Assembly: GCA_029378245.1 (NCBI GenBank)
Contig: JARKIF010000137.1
Span: forward strand, 23,016 to 87,015
Source: Roridomyces roridus
Lineage: Eukaryota; Basidiomycota; Agaricomycetes; Agaricales; Mycenaceae
Direction: 5' to 3'
DNA length: 64,000 nt
Shown here: in pieces, positions 54,203 through 64,000 of the stretch
Layout: each line of letters begins with the position of its first letter
How positions within the stretch are numbered: position 1 is the stretch's first letter
Notes under the pieces: generated by a model
Told to the model about the DNA's origin: nothing
Seen by the model: only the letters and a program-made list of their open reading frames with translations
Databases searched by the model: none
Made by a program: the position numbers and the translations under genes

Positions 54203-55902
54203 ATGGATTTCCTCAATCTCAACTACATTTCCAAGCTCCTAACGAGCAGTCTCCCCCTGTTCTCAAGCTGGGGCAATGGGGAGAACTACGAACGATGCAT
54301 GGCGCTCAAAACGAACCTCACCATCGAAAACACCACCATCCTCGACGTCGCCTATGTGCGTGGGGGAAGGACAGTCAAGACGCAGGGCCCGTGCTACTCC
54401 AAAGCGTCCGTGAGCGCCTCGCTATGTCGCGTTCACTTTACCACCGAGACAAGTCCTACGTCGTCAATACGCGCTGAGGCATGGCTCCCAGATGAGTGGC
54501 ATGGACGCTTTCTGGGACTTGGAAATGGCGGTCTGGGAGGATGTGTGTACTCTTCCCCTGATTTACGCCTCATTGTTGAGCGAAGCTAGGCATCTCGTAC
54601 CGCGAGCTGGACTATGGTTCGGCGATGCACTTTGCGACCGTGGGCTCCAACAACGGGCACGACGGTAACAGGGGTCTTCCGTTCCTTGGGAATGAGGAAG
54701 TGCTGCACGACTATGTGTCCCGTTCCATCCACACGGAAACTCTGGTCGGCAAGCAGATCGTCGAAACGTACTACGGTCGGCCGCACGATAAATCATACTA
54801 CATCGGGTGCTCGAGTGGAGGGCGTCAAGCTACGTACAGCGCTCTCCATTATCCAGAAGAGTTCGACGGGATCGTGGCTGGTGCACCAGCCACAGACTTT
54901 AACCACCTGCTGCACTGGACGGGGATGCTAGGTCGCGCGCTTGGCGCCCCAGATCCCCAGTCCTTCCGCCGCGTTCATCCCGGCAGGGCTTTGGAAGCTC
55001 GTCGCAGCGGAGATTCTTTCCCAGTGCGATGCTTTGGACGGTGTGCGTGACGGCGTGATCACCGAGCCCGATTCGTGTGACTTCCGACCCGAGGCGCTCA
55101 TATGCAAGAATGGCGACAGTGGCGAGAAATGCCTCTCTCTCGCGCAGGTTAACGCTCTGCGCAAGATATACGCGCCCTTGTACGACCAGGACGAGCTCGT
55201 AATGCCACGATTCGACCCCGGCTCTGAAGCACTGTATATGGACAGTGTGGTGTTTAAGGGGGAGATTTCACCGTATCCTAGGGTAAGTGCTTTCAGCCCC
55301 GTTTCTGCGAGGTGTTGATGTACCGCCGACAGGATTGGCTGCAATATGTGGTGCTCAATGTAACCGAATTTGACTTTGGCCAGTATGGGCCTGTCCAAGG
55401 ACGACTGATGGAAGAGGCCAATCCCTATGGTATCAGGACTTTCGACGGCGACATGTCGGCCTTCCGCGACCGAGGCGGTAAATTCCTCACATACCACGGC
55501 CGCATAGATCCCGTGCGTCCTCCTCTCCAGACTCTTACTTGATCACCTCACTAACCCCCCCTCCAGCAAATCCCCTCGGGCAACTCGAAGCGGATGTACG
55601 ACCTCGTATCGAGGACACTGGGCATGCCCTCGCTCGACGAATTCTACCGCCTGTTCCTCGTGCCCGGGATGGGGCACTGCGCAGGCGGTCCGGGTGCAGC
55701 GGACTTTGGGCAGCTCGGTGTGGCTTCCAACAAGCTCAATGCCAGCTCACATAACGTGCTGCTTGCGATTGTGGATTGGGTCGAAGCTGGCGTTGCGCCG
55801 GATAACATTACGGGTACGGCGGCGGATGGGTCTGTGCGCGTCCATTGTCGGTATCCGAAGAAGAGTGTTTGGGACGGGGAGAAGTATGGGTGTACGGAAT
55901 AG
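54203..55902 (+). pseudogene. Tannase/feruloyl esterase family gene with one-base insertion
   Basis: Exons: 54203-54542, 54590-55282, 55333-55512 and 55567-55902. The family hallmarks are present: LPDEWHGRFLGLGNGGLGGC, the nucleophile motif YYIGCSSGGRQATYSALHYP, acid residue in TYHGRIDPQIPSGN, and GMGHCAGGPGAADFG, which supplies the catalytic His and the partner Cys. Members hydrolyse aromatic esters in tannins or plant cell walls and are secreted. The N-terminus (MDFLNLNYISKLL) is a poor signal peptide. Exon 2 is 693 bases where the flanking phases need 692. The break lies at the C4 run 54955-54958, between GRALGAPDP and SPSAAFIPAGLWKLV. As given, translation would be cut short soon after. 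Everything else is intact, so recent loss or a base-calling error are both possible. Confidence 0.7.
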
Positions 55903-58307
55903 AGAGAGGGTGTGTGGAATCTGTATCTTTGCTGTGTTAACTGTTTTCTTTGTATTGCAATCCAATCCAGAGGTGTATGACTGGGGTGTTCTCCTTGGAG
56001 ATTATGGTGTGAGCGCCAGCTGTTCCTCAAGAATACTTGTGCTGTGACCGACTTGGATTCCGAGCTCTTCGTCAGCGCCGAACGCAAGAATACGGACTGT
56101 CACGGAGACTACCTTGGAGCCACGAGTATTTATGTATTCCCTTGGAGCCCAGCACACAACAACTTGTCGGTCACATTCGGGAATGATTTCGCATGTACAG
56201 TGATGATGGTCATTGGTGTACTTGCTTGAATCCTCCCCGGACCTCGATGGCCACATGGTTGGGATCCACACTCACTCACCACTCACTTGCAACTCACTTG
56301 TATATCCCACGGCGAGCACAACTTGACAAAGCCCGAACAAAATCTGTCATGATGCCCACATTCTTTTGACGGTAAACCACGGAGTTCGAATTGTGAAGCA
56401 CAAGTTGTGAAGCAGGCTGAGCAATACTGAAACCCTGCTACTTAGTGATATGCGAAATCCAGTGACTCTCCACGCGACCCTTACATGCAATGGATAGTAT
56501 TAGTATACCGCCACAGTTGACGGTGAACCACGGAGTTCAAGTTTTGTTTTGAGCAAGCAGGCTGAGCAATACTGAAACCTCGATATGCGAAAATCCATGC
56601 GACCCTTGCTAGCATGCAATGAATAGAATTACTTGGTAAGTATACCGCCGACGCGCCCACCGTCACGATAGTTTCAGTTCAAGTTCAAGTTGACGGCTGT
56701 TGACGGCCGCAAAAGGCGGGCAGACATAGTATACTCTAGATCTTGGCACTCGCTCGTGACACCGCCGGAAGGCCGCTTTCACTCGGAAGCGCGGGTTGCG
56801 GGTTTGAGGTGAGTGCCCGGGGCGGCGCGCCATTCCAACATCTTTTGGCATCTACTGATTGACACTGACAGAGTGAACAGTGTACGGATCTGATGTACGA
56901 CAGACGGTCTGTACCCCAGGATCCAACCAGGATCAGCTGAGGTCCTTGCTACGACGGAATCTGACAAAATGATAACGGTTGGGCGGACCTTGGCGAACGC
57001 GAACGACCGACGGATGGTCATGGGACGAAATGTGATGATCTATGCGTTGGGTTGACTTCTCGGGCGGGGTTCGCGTAGATATCAAAATGTGTTCTAACTT
57101 CTCGCGTCGGCAAGTACCTACTCGGCAGTAAGCAAGCAATTCAATCTCTGCAGCCGAATCAGCGCCCGCCCTCAGAGTCTCGTGGGTAAGGTTCTGGTAA
57201 GGTTGATGCGCTCAAGAATCGGAAGTATTCAATTTCCTCAATTTGAGATATGTATGCGCCATGTGTTCCGTTCATTGAGGTCCTGAGAGCTCTGAGTTGT
57301 GTGGACAGTTCGCCACTGTCAGTGGTAGCCATAGTTTTGCACCCAGGAAAGTCGAACGAAAAAGTAAACATTGAACAGCTTCTTGAGGACTCGCGCAAGA
57401 ATCAAGTTCAGCCTCGGCTATGGTGTCAAGTGCAAGGGATACTTTGCGGGCGCCATATTCATGATCCAGACTGGTCGAGAGCCATGAATGCTTATGAGAG
57501 ACTAGAGTGCAGCAGACCACAAAAGAGCACGAGTGGAGTAATATCGCCTGCCGACCCTGTTTGAAATTCACGGCCACTGGAGCGGGGGGGCCGGGGTAAA
57601 TTGCAATGACCGCGTCGCTATCGTGATTCAGGCGATTATCCACTCCGGTTGTGAATTTCCCGGCGAGTCATATTATATATCGCGCCGGACCGTAAAGCTA
57701 GGCGCGCGCCACAATCTTTCATTCATGCCATCGTTGGGTTACGGAAGAATGCAACAGCTCCGATCGGCGAAAGGTGGAATACTTGCTTGTGCTGATCCTG
57801 GCATTTCCAGGGCAATTCAGGGACATCGCGGGAGGTGGAGTCAAAGCAGTGTAGGGATGCATGTAGCGATGGTGCGGGACTCAATTTGGACCGGGCATTG
57901 AGGGCATGCATGTATATCCTACATGTGCGTTGAGCGATGGCAGTCAGGGAGATCATCCCAAGATTGATTCAAGACGAAGAAGAGCGATATCAGTGATTGG
58001 GTTGGGTATTAGGTGGGGTCTCTGGGCTCGCTGGAACTGCGGAGTTGCGAAGACGAATAGGGAAGCAAGCTAGCAGCCAACGCTATCAGTGATGATGGAC
58101 GGAGGTAACAGAGGACATGCGCGCTCTAAGGGACAGATGAAACAAGGCCTGAGAGCAAGCGTAGAGTAGGCATCTTGGTCGTATGTACGGGGAGAGAGAG
58201 GACCGACCAAACGCATCAATGTCGAGTGTTTGACTTTATGGGGATTTCGACATGAAACCGCGGCGGGCTGTCAACAGCGATTCTGTTTCTGCCTTTTCTC
58301 TCTCTCG
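55903..58307. other. long intergenic stretch with a tandem duplication
   Basis: About 2.4 kb without a supported gene. Apart from the duplication listed separately, only short frames are seen on both strands, none with motifs or signal peptides that convince. Confidence 0.45.
56368..56652. repeat. Imperfect tandem duplication, about 140-150 bases
   Basis: Unit 1 (56368-56518) and unit 2 (56519-56652) both run from gacggt(a/g)aaccacggagttc through gcaggctgagcaatactgaa, gatatgcgaaa and catgcaat(g)ga to agtataccgcc. They differ by small deletions and substitutions. Confidence 0.75.
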
Positions 58308-61300
58308 ATGGCCATGTCCGTCGAACCAAAAAATATTCCGCAGAACAAGCCAGGCACCCATCCAGCCTTGGCTTACCGCCCACAAGACTACATGGCTGCC
58401 GCCGCCGTCGGTCCTCTCGTCTATCCCACAACGACTACAGCGGGCTGGACTGTAGTGCACCACGGCAACCTGGGCCCTCCACGCGAGCCCTACGTGCCAC
58501 CCTCGTCTACGACCAGACGAGCCCATTCTGCGACCCGTAACCTGCCCATATCTGGCTCCTCGTCATCGTCATCACCCGCCATCCCGTCTGCTACCCCTGC
58601 ACGCCCACTCCCCGTGCCGCCACCACTAGACACAATCAACGTGGGCAGCACCACTTTCACCCGTCGCCCAAATGCAGGCCCAGTCAGCCCTCCCGTCAGC
58701 GACAAGGGCAAACGCCGTGCGAGCATATCTGCACTCGCTATCCCTGGTCCAAGTCCAGATCTGTCCGGGCCAGCCTCTGCCATCTCTCCCTTGACTGGCA
58801 GGCCTCTTCCACCCTTGCCGCCGCCGGTAGCTGGTTCATCGTCGTCCTCGAGGCCCGTGGCAAGCTCATCAAGCCAAGCGGGCCCTTCGCGAAAGTCACA
58901 GAAATCACCTCGCAAGGACAGTAGGACGAGGCAGCGCACCCCAGATGCTGCCTTTCGCGTGGCGAATCCGAGCGCATCGGCTTCTTCCTCGTGCGTGTCT
59001 GCATGCTTTTCTCCCACTGCATACTGATGAAACCCAATGTAATGTAGATTCGTCGCCCCCACGACAACGCGCCCAAACGCCGGACCAAGTCCTACTCTCC
59101 CCTTTGACGGCGTCTCGGGTGTCTGGGCACCGCGCCCCGCCACCGACTCGCATTCTCGAGGCGTCGTCACAGGCCACATATCGCGCAAAGCTTCCCCTTC
59201 CTTGTCACGTAAACCCTCTGCAGACCTCCTCCCCTCGACTCTCTCGCGCAAGATGAGCTCTGAAGCAATGCAGGAGCGGGAACGGACGATCAGGAAGCAA
59301 GCTTCCGCGGAGCAGCAGCGTATTACTGCTGGCCAGCAGCTCTCACGCAGGCCATCAATACAGAGGGAAAATAGTGGTGGCGCCAAGAAGAAGGGCAGCG
59401 CACCCAACACGCCTGCTGCTGGTACGACTTTTAATGTTTCGCCGGCACCGAGTGGAGCAGTTTTGGGAGTGGCGAATATAGCCAAGCGCAAATCGAGTTT
59501 GCCTCCGGGGGTTGGTGCAGGTGGAGGTGAGTGAATCGCCTCTATACCATGCACACTTGCTAATATATCTACAGCACCTCCATCACCTCGGACCCTCACA
59601 CATTCCCGCTCTCCTTCCAGCTCTACGCCAGTCAATACGAATAAACCGCCGCCACCGCCTCCTCTCGTGACCGCGCGTCCAACTCACGGGCGCGCTGCCT
59701 CCCTTTCTGGACCCCTCGTACCTCCTCCACCTCCTCCACTATTACCATATGGCGAAGGCTCTCGCTCCGCTACTACGCTGGCACCGGCAACTCCATTTGT
59801 CCCGCCGCCACCACCCCCTCCTCTCGTAACAATACGAACGGCTGCCGCGAGAGTGGCAGCCCGTGGGACTGTCAGTCCTGGCAGTAGTCCCAGCAGTGCT
59901 GGAAGCAGCGGTAGCCCTACGCCGTCGCCGGTTCCACCGCCACCGTTGACCATGGGTGCGGTGTTGCGAGCGCAGCGTGGGAGCCCAGCCAGTGCTGGTC
60001 TTCATGGCGGGCATCCGGGGTATACGACAAGCCCGCTGGCTAGTAGTGCGTCAACGGCGAATTCGACGCCCGCTTCCAGTGCCTGGCATCGGTGGGATGA
60101 CGGATCTGGCTCGGGTTCTGGTTCTGGGTGGTCTGAGGAGAGTCCTGCTACGGCTGCAACGACGCCCGCATCTTCACGTGATTGGCACGGGTCTGACATG
60201 GAGAAGGAGTTTGAGACTACTAGGCGCGATCGCCGACGGGCGCAATTTACGTCGCCTATTGACGTCGACGTGGGCGTGGTACCTGGGCCTTTGACACCGC
60301 CGATTCACTCGCACCCTCTCGACGAAGACGACGGTGCGAATCCGGATTCTGCTAGAGATGAAAACGGCAACAACCCTTGGCTTTCTGCGCTGGAGGGTGA
60401 GGTCCAAGGCGAGGAGATGAATGGCGTTTCACTTTCGCCGCCCGTCTTTGCGACTTCGGGTGATCCGGATTTGGACGACGAGTTTGACGATGATGAGTTG
60501 GATTTATACGACGATATGGACGTTGGGAACGATCAGACGTTTACTGCTCCTGCTCCGGAACCGCAGCGGGACCGTTCACCCAGTCCTATGCGCTACGCGA
60601 GACGGACCAGTGTGGACGCGGATATGATTCTATCCGACTCTAGCGACGAAGATAGCGAGGATGAGAAGCCGATTCCGGATGGGGCGTCGATGGATAGCGG
60701 TACGCCGAGCTTTGACGCCAAGAGTACCTTTTCTCGTGCGCGGTCTGTCAGGTCGCGCAGGCGGAGGAGGAACACGCGTGCGGCGCCGCCGCCTGTACCG
60801 CTTGCCTCTGCTGCAGGGCTTAATCGGCGCCGCTCGAGGTCACGGTCGGCGGATAGCAGTGATGGATATAGGGAGGCTATGGCGCCTAGTGAGATGTGGA
60901 AGATGGAGCAGATGGCCAAGGCTGGGTCGAGTCAGACTGAGATGCGGGTTTATAGAGCGGGGGAGACGCGGCTGCCCGCGTCGATACCGCCGCCGATGCT
61001 CGGTGCGAGCGATTCGTATGCGAGCTTGTCGACGGGGAGTCCGAGTGCGAGTCAGTCGGGGCATGGGTCCACTGAACTAGGTGGGTATGGGTATCGAACC
61101 TCGCCGAATACGAGCAAGAGTTCGTTGCCGCTCGCATTGCCTACTAGGAAGGACACGCTCAAGTTGCTCAGACGGGACAAGAACAAGGACAAGGACAAGT
61201 CAAGGGACCGGTCGATGCGGAAGAGCAGCTCGTTCAGTCTGCTGCGTGGGAACCACAACGCTGCGGACAAGTCAATGAATTCGAGCATGGAAGGGCTTGT

Positions 61301-61454
61301 GCTGAGGGCATACCCTGAGCGGTATGAACGCGCCAGTACGTCTTCCAGTGGTGGATCGGACGAGGCGGGCCAGCAGGGGCGACCGATGCGGGTTGGCGGC
61401 GGCGGCAGTGGAGGTAAAGGTCTGCGCAACTACCTGTACGATCCAACGCGCTAG
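58308..61454 (+). CDS. Large disordered Ser/Pro-rich protein of unknown function
   Basis: Start taken at ATG 58308 (MAMSVEPKNIPQNKPGTHPA); an in-frame ATG lies two codons later. Two introns fit in phase: near 58995-59047 (donor gtgcgtgt, acceptor aatgtag) and 59527-59573. Roughly 1,010 residues. Almost all is low-complexity Ser/Pro/Thr with poly-proline runs (NKPPPPPPLVTARP, GPLVPPPPPPLLP) that could bind SH3 or EVH1 domains. A short helix (MQERERTIRKQASAEQQRI) lies at about residue 320. Acidic patches (DDEFDDDELDLYDDMD) precede a basic end (KLLRRDKNKDKDKSRDRSMR), and a final KGLRNYLYDPTR. No domain recognised. Very similar composition to cluster gene 3 but no shared motif. Confidence 0.6.
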
Positions 61455-62056
61455 CGTTCCTTCCTCCTCTCCTCTCCTCACAACCCATTGTGTACCACTA
61501 AATATTGTAGAGTTATTTTGGAATCGGCTTTCGTTTTTTTGTTATTCTTTCTTTTCGTACATACACTTTGACTCAGTCTGCACATATACAATCAATCTCT
61601 GCAATGCATGTCTTGCCGCTTTTTTTTTGCACTCACACCTATGTACTCACACTCGGCGAGGAGACCGGACATGAGGACATGAGACACTGAGTTAACCGCT
61701 GAATTGTTGGGTTCCGCATGAATTCCGGATAACCATGTGCGCCCACAGATGGTGTCTCCGGTATCATCGCTGACCGAGAAGAGCGGGGCGCCCATTCGTG
61801 TTCGTGTTCCCCGAAAGTCAAAAAGATCCGTATGAATTTTATGATCGTGTCGTACACCTCTTGAACTCTCCATTACCCAATTGGCACCCTATGTAGTAGT
61901 CACGCATTGCGACTTTGTCCCGGGATACACGCTAGCTCTGGTCGTTGCGTTTTTCATAGGATGAGCGTTTGTGGATGGGTGTAAAGTCAAAAGATCCGTA
62001 TGAATTCCATGAACAAGTATGTCGTACAGTGCTCAACTCTCTCTACCAGTTGGCAC
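61455..62056. other. intergenic stretch, mostly duplicated DNA
   Basis: Holds the first unit of the duplication listed next. Otherwise nothing coding. Confidence 0.5.
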
Positions 62057-62215
62057 CTATGTAGTAGTCACGCATTGCGACTTTGTGCCCGGATACACGC
62101 TAGCTCTGGTCGTTGCGTTCTTCTCCTTTATCCTCATCATTTGTTCGAGGTAGAGGAATGCCGTGAGAATTTGGGATTGGGAGCTTTCGACTGTGGGAGA
62201 TAGGATGAGCGTTGG
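61814..62215. repeat. Tandem duplication overlapping the end of the DUF6593 gene
   Basis: Unit 1 (61814-61982) and unit 2 (61983-62215) share aaagtca(a)aaagatccgtatga, cctatgtagtagtcacgcat, cacgctagctctggtcgttg and ataggatgagcgtt. Unit 2 has about 90 more bases inside, which are the coding end of the DUF6593 gene. So the 3' end of that gene was copied and then partly deleted in unit 1. Confidence 0.75.
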
Positions 62216-62742
62216 TGGATGCGTGTTGGGCTCCCAGTGAGCCAGGATGTTGTCCATGCCAGGTGAATACAACTGTCGATGTGAGTTTATAAGTACTCGG
62301 AAGGAAAGATGAGAGTGAACCCACTGCGAGACGATACTGAGGGTGTGCACGGAGCACACACTGGCCCATATCAATCTCGAGGATGGAGGAAGGGCTGATT
62401 GGAATTTAGTCAACCCGAGACCAACAGAACACGAGGAAAGGATACCGACATCTCGTCCGGCAGTTCAGCGCGCTTCAGCCATTTGTTCATCCGTACCGTT
62501 TTACCACCCGAAAAGCTGACGGTGTCCGGCAGAAAGTCCTTTCGCACAATGCGTGCGACGGGCCGTTCCGTGTCCGCATCCCGCACCTCTGTCGTCGTGG
62601 CGTGCATGTTAGTCGTGACCAAGTACACGAGATTCCCCTGAGGCTGCCGTCGAATTGTAGTAGAAAGCATACTGTTGCGTGAAAATGTAAGGAATATCCG
62701 AGGAGCTGGGTCTACGAGGGTGATCTGGGAGCCAGAGAACAT
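62057..62742 (-). CDS. DUF6593 domain protein
   Basis: Three exons read from ATG 62742-62740: MFSGSQITLVDPAPRIFLTF, then STTIRRQPQGNLVYLVTTN, RPVARIVRKDFLPDTVSFSG and WLKRAELPDEM; a 55-base intron leads to a second exon (SSILEIDMGQCVLRAHPQYR), and a second intron to LYSPGMDNILAHWEPNTHPP, PTLILSPTVESSQSQILTAF and YLEQMMRIKEKN. The arrangement (a compact beta domain of ~190 residues, no signal peptide) fits DUF6593 (PF20236), an Agaricomycete-expanded family of unknown function. The 3' end is part of a tandem duplication. Confidence 0.65.
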
Positions 62743-63775
62743 GGTGGTGGTGGTGTGGCGTTGTGTCGCGTCGGGCGGTGCTCTGGGCGTTTAAAGGGCG
62801 GAAAGGACAGCGTGTGCCGTTTTCGACCAAAGGAAAGGGTCTCGAGTTAATTTGGTCTCCGCGGCTTCCAATTTTGAACGCGACTCGGATGTGGTCCGGG
62901 TGGTGAGTCTGGTGACAGAGGAAACTAGGGAAGAAATAACTCGCAAAGGAAGTGGCAAAGATCCGCGGAACTGCAGAGATCGGGGTCAACTCCGTGGTGG
63001 TTGAGTTGAGTTGTGGTGGTTGAAGGCAAGTTGTTGCCACACAAGCACAAACGAAGCCTGGCTTTTACCATCATGTACCACCTCACCGCCGGCAACACAA
63101 ACCCCTCGCCCTCCTGTGACAATTTATCTCGGCTCGGTATCCTTTCCTTTCCTTCCGGCGCCGGTGTGAGAACCGGGGTGCAAGAGTCATGCCCCTTTTC
63201 TTCATCTTTCTGCCTGGCCATCTCGATCTGTTGTCGACCAACTCGGACGTTCACAAGACGCCTGCCATCTGGTCGTCCCTTCTCGGCTGACAGCCTGAAC
63301 CACAGCCTTGGCCACTTTCACACTCGTCCGTTTTGCGTAATAAATCGCTCAGCTTCAATGAGGAGTACCGTACGCGTGAATTTCCGAAGCAAACTCGTGC
63401 AGGCTCCACTGAACCGTTGTCCCAAAAAGAATTTCACCCCTGCTTACCCGGACCTTCCTCAAGTACGCAGAAAGTGCCTAGATGATATTGTGCCGTGGGT
63501 GATGATCTTCAATAGCTGTTGCCCGCTTTGTTCTCCCTTTTTATATCGTGTCTTTCGTCTTGATTCATTCTAGCCACTCAGATTCCTGTTCCTGGTTCTT
63601 GGATCCCATTTTTCGGTCGGTCCATCTCCCGTCCTCACGCGCACGACCGCAGCAGACTCACCCAACTCTATGATCAGGTCAACTTGATATTAACCCGCGA
63701 TGAACTCTCCACGATGTTGGCGATGCTCTGCATAAAACAGCGGTTCTGGGGAGTTTTCACTCCATCCCTTTCATC
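62743..63775. other. intergenic stretch, no supported gene
   Basis: A plus-strand frame (63013-63573) and reverse frames are open but show no domain, repeat or exon logic. Confidence 0.4.
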
Positions 63776-64000
63776 ATGTCCTCCCAAGTCGATGTGAAGA
63801 CCACCATAGGTGTGGCTCGTGGGGTGTTTGCTCAGCGTCGCGCGAGCGTTCAATCGTCATGACTGAAAAATAACTCATGACGAGCAGGCTTTCTGCAATT
63901 GTCGGCTTCCAATCGTTTCTCTACTTCCAGCTTTTCCCTGCCGATCAGCTCCGATACAAAGTCACGGTTCGTCGTCTCACTGCTAGTTGTTCGAAAGTTC
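63776..64000 (+). CDS. Start of a probable Agaricomycete multi-pass membrane protein, cut by window end
   Basis: ATG at 63776 gives MSSQVDVKTTIGVARGV; an intron (donor gtttgctc, acceptor gacgagcag ending at 63887) joins in phase to LSAIVGFQSFLYFQLFPADQ then LRYKVTV. This is the usual opening of a large mushroom family of seven-helix proteins carrying DUF6534-type domains: a short polar head, first helix, then FPxDxLRYK. Only the head and first helix are in the window, so the family call is tentative. Confidence 0.5.

Noticed and set aside
63013..63573. Plus-strand frame of 186 residues
   Set aside because: No domain, signal peptide or exon logic; probably chance openness upstream of the membrane-protein gene.
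1..64000. CRISPR arrays, tRNA or rRNA genes, riboswitches
   Set aside because: No regularly spaced repeats of the CRISPR kind, no rRNA stretches and no clear tRNA boxes were noticed. tRNAs cannot be fully excluded by eye; a tRNAscan run would decide.

Overview
The window looks like nuclear DNA of a mushroom-forming basidiomycete (Agaricomycetes). Genes are intron-dense, with short GT-AG introns of about 45-70 bases. The protein families are typical of these fungi: HsbA-like secreted proteins, DUF6532, DUF6593, a Plavaka transposase, a family 61 glycosyltransferase and agaricomycete multi-pass membrane proteins. Nothing bacterial or viral is visible. The genus cannot be fixed from sequence alone. 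Exon models come from reading splice sites and checking phase by hand; family names come from remembered motifs, not from searches.

Layout. 0-18 kb: a scattered family of HsbA-like secreted proteins (two intact, one cut by the window edge, one frameshifted, one relic, then one more intact at 17.2-17.9 kb). Between them lie ordinary genes: an RWHPDK-motif protein, a multi-pass membrane protein, a Ybp2/glomulin-type protein head to head with an IKS1-like kinase, Pmp3, and a GT61 glycosyltransferase. 18-35.5 kb: an accessory island bounded on both sides by AGCGG-rich arrays and by two copies of a duplicated HsbA segment. It holds (a) a membrane-anchored protein with a WRKY/GCM1-type zinc finger, (b) a 1137-residue protein joining a GCM1-type finger, a DDE transposase core and a USP-like cysteine peptidase domain, (c) a reverse-strand Plavaka transposase with a one-base frameshift, (d) a DUF6532 gene, and (e) a second USP-like protein with extra C-terminal domains. 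37-51 kb: a run of four neighbouring genes for helical-plus-disordered proteins, one ending in an RWHPDK-like domain. 51-64 kb: a bestrophin-like channel, a tannase-family esterase with a frameshift, a large disordered protein, a DUF6593 gene, and the start of a probable membrane-protein gene at the right edge.

The most unusual element is the pairing, inside one island, of transposase genes with two related USP-like peptidase genes. This suggests a DNA transposon lineage that carries its own deubiquitinase-like activity. The motifs are seen directly; the function is inference.
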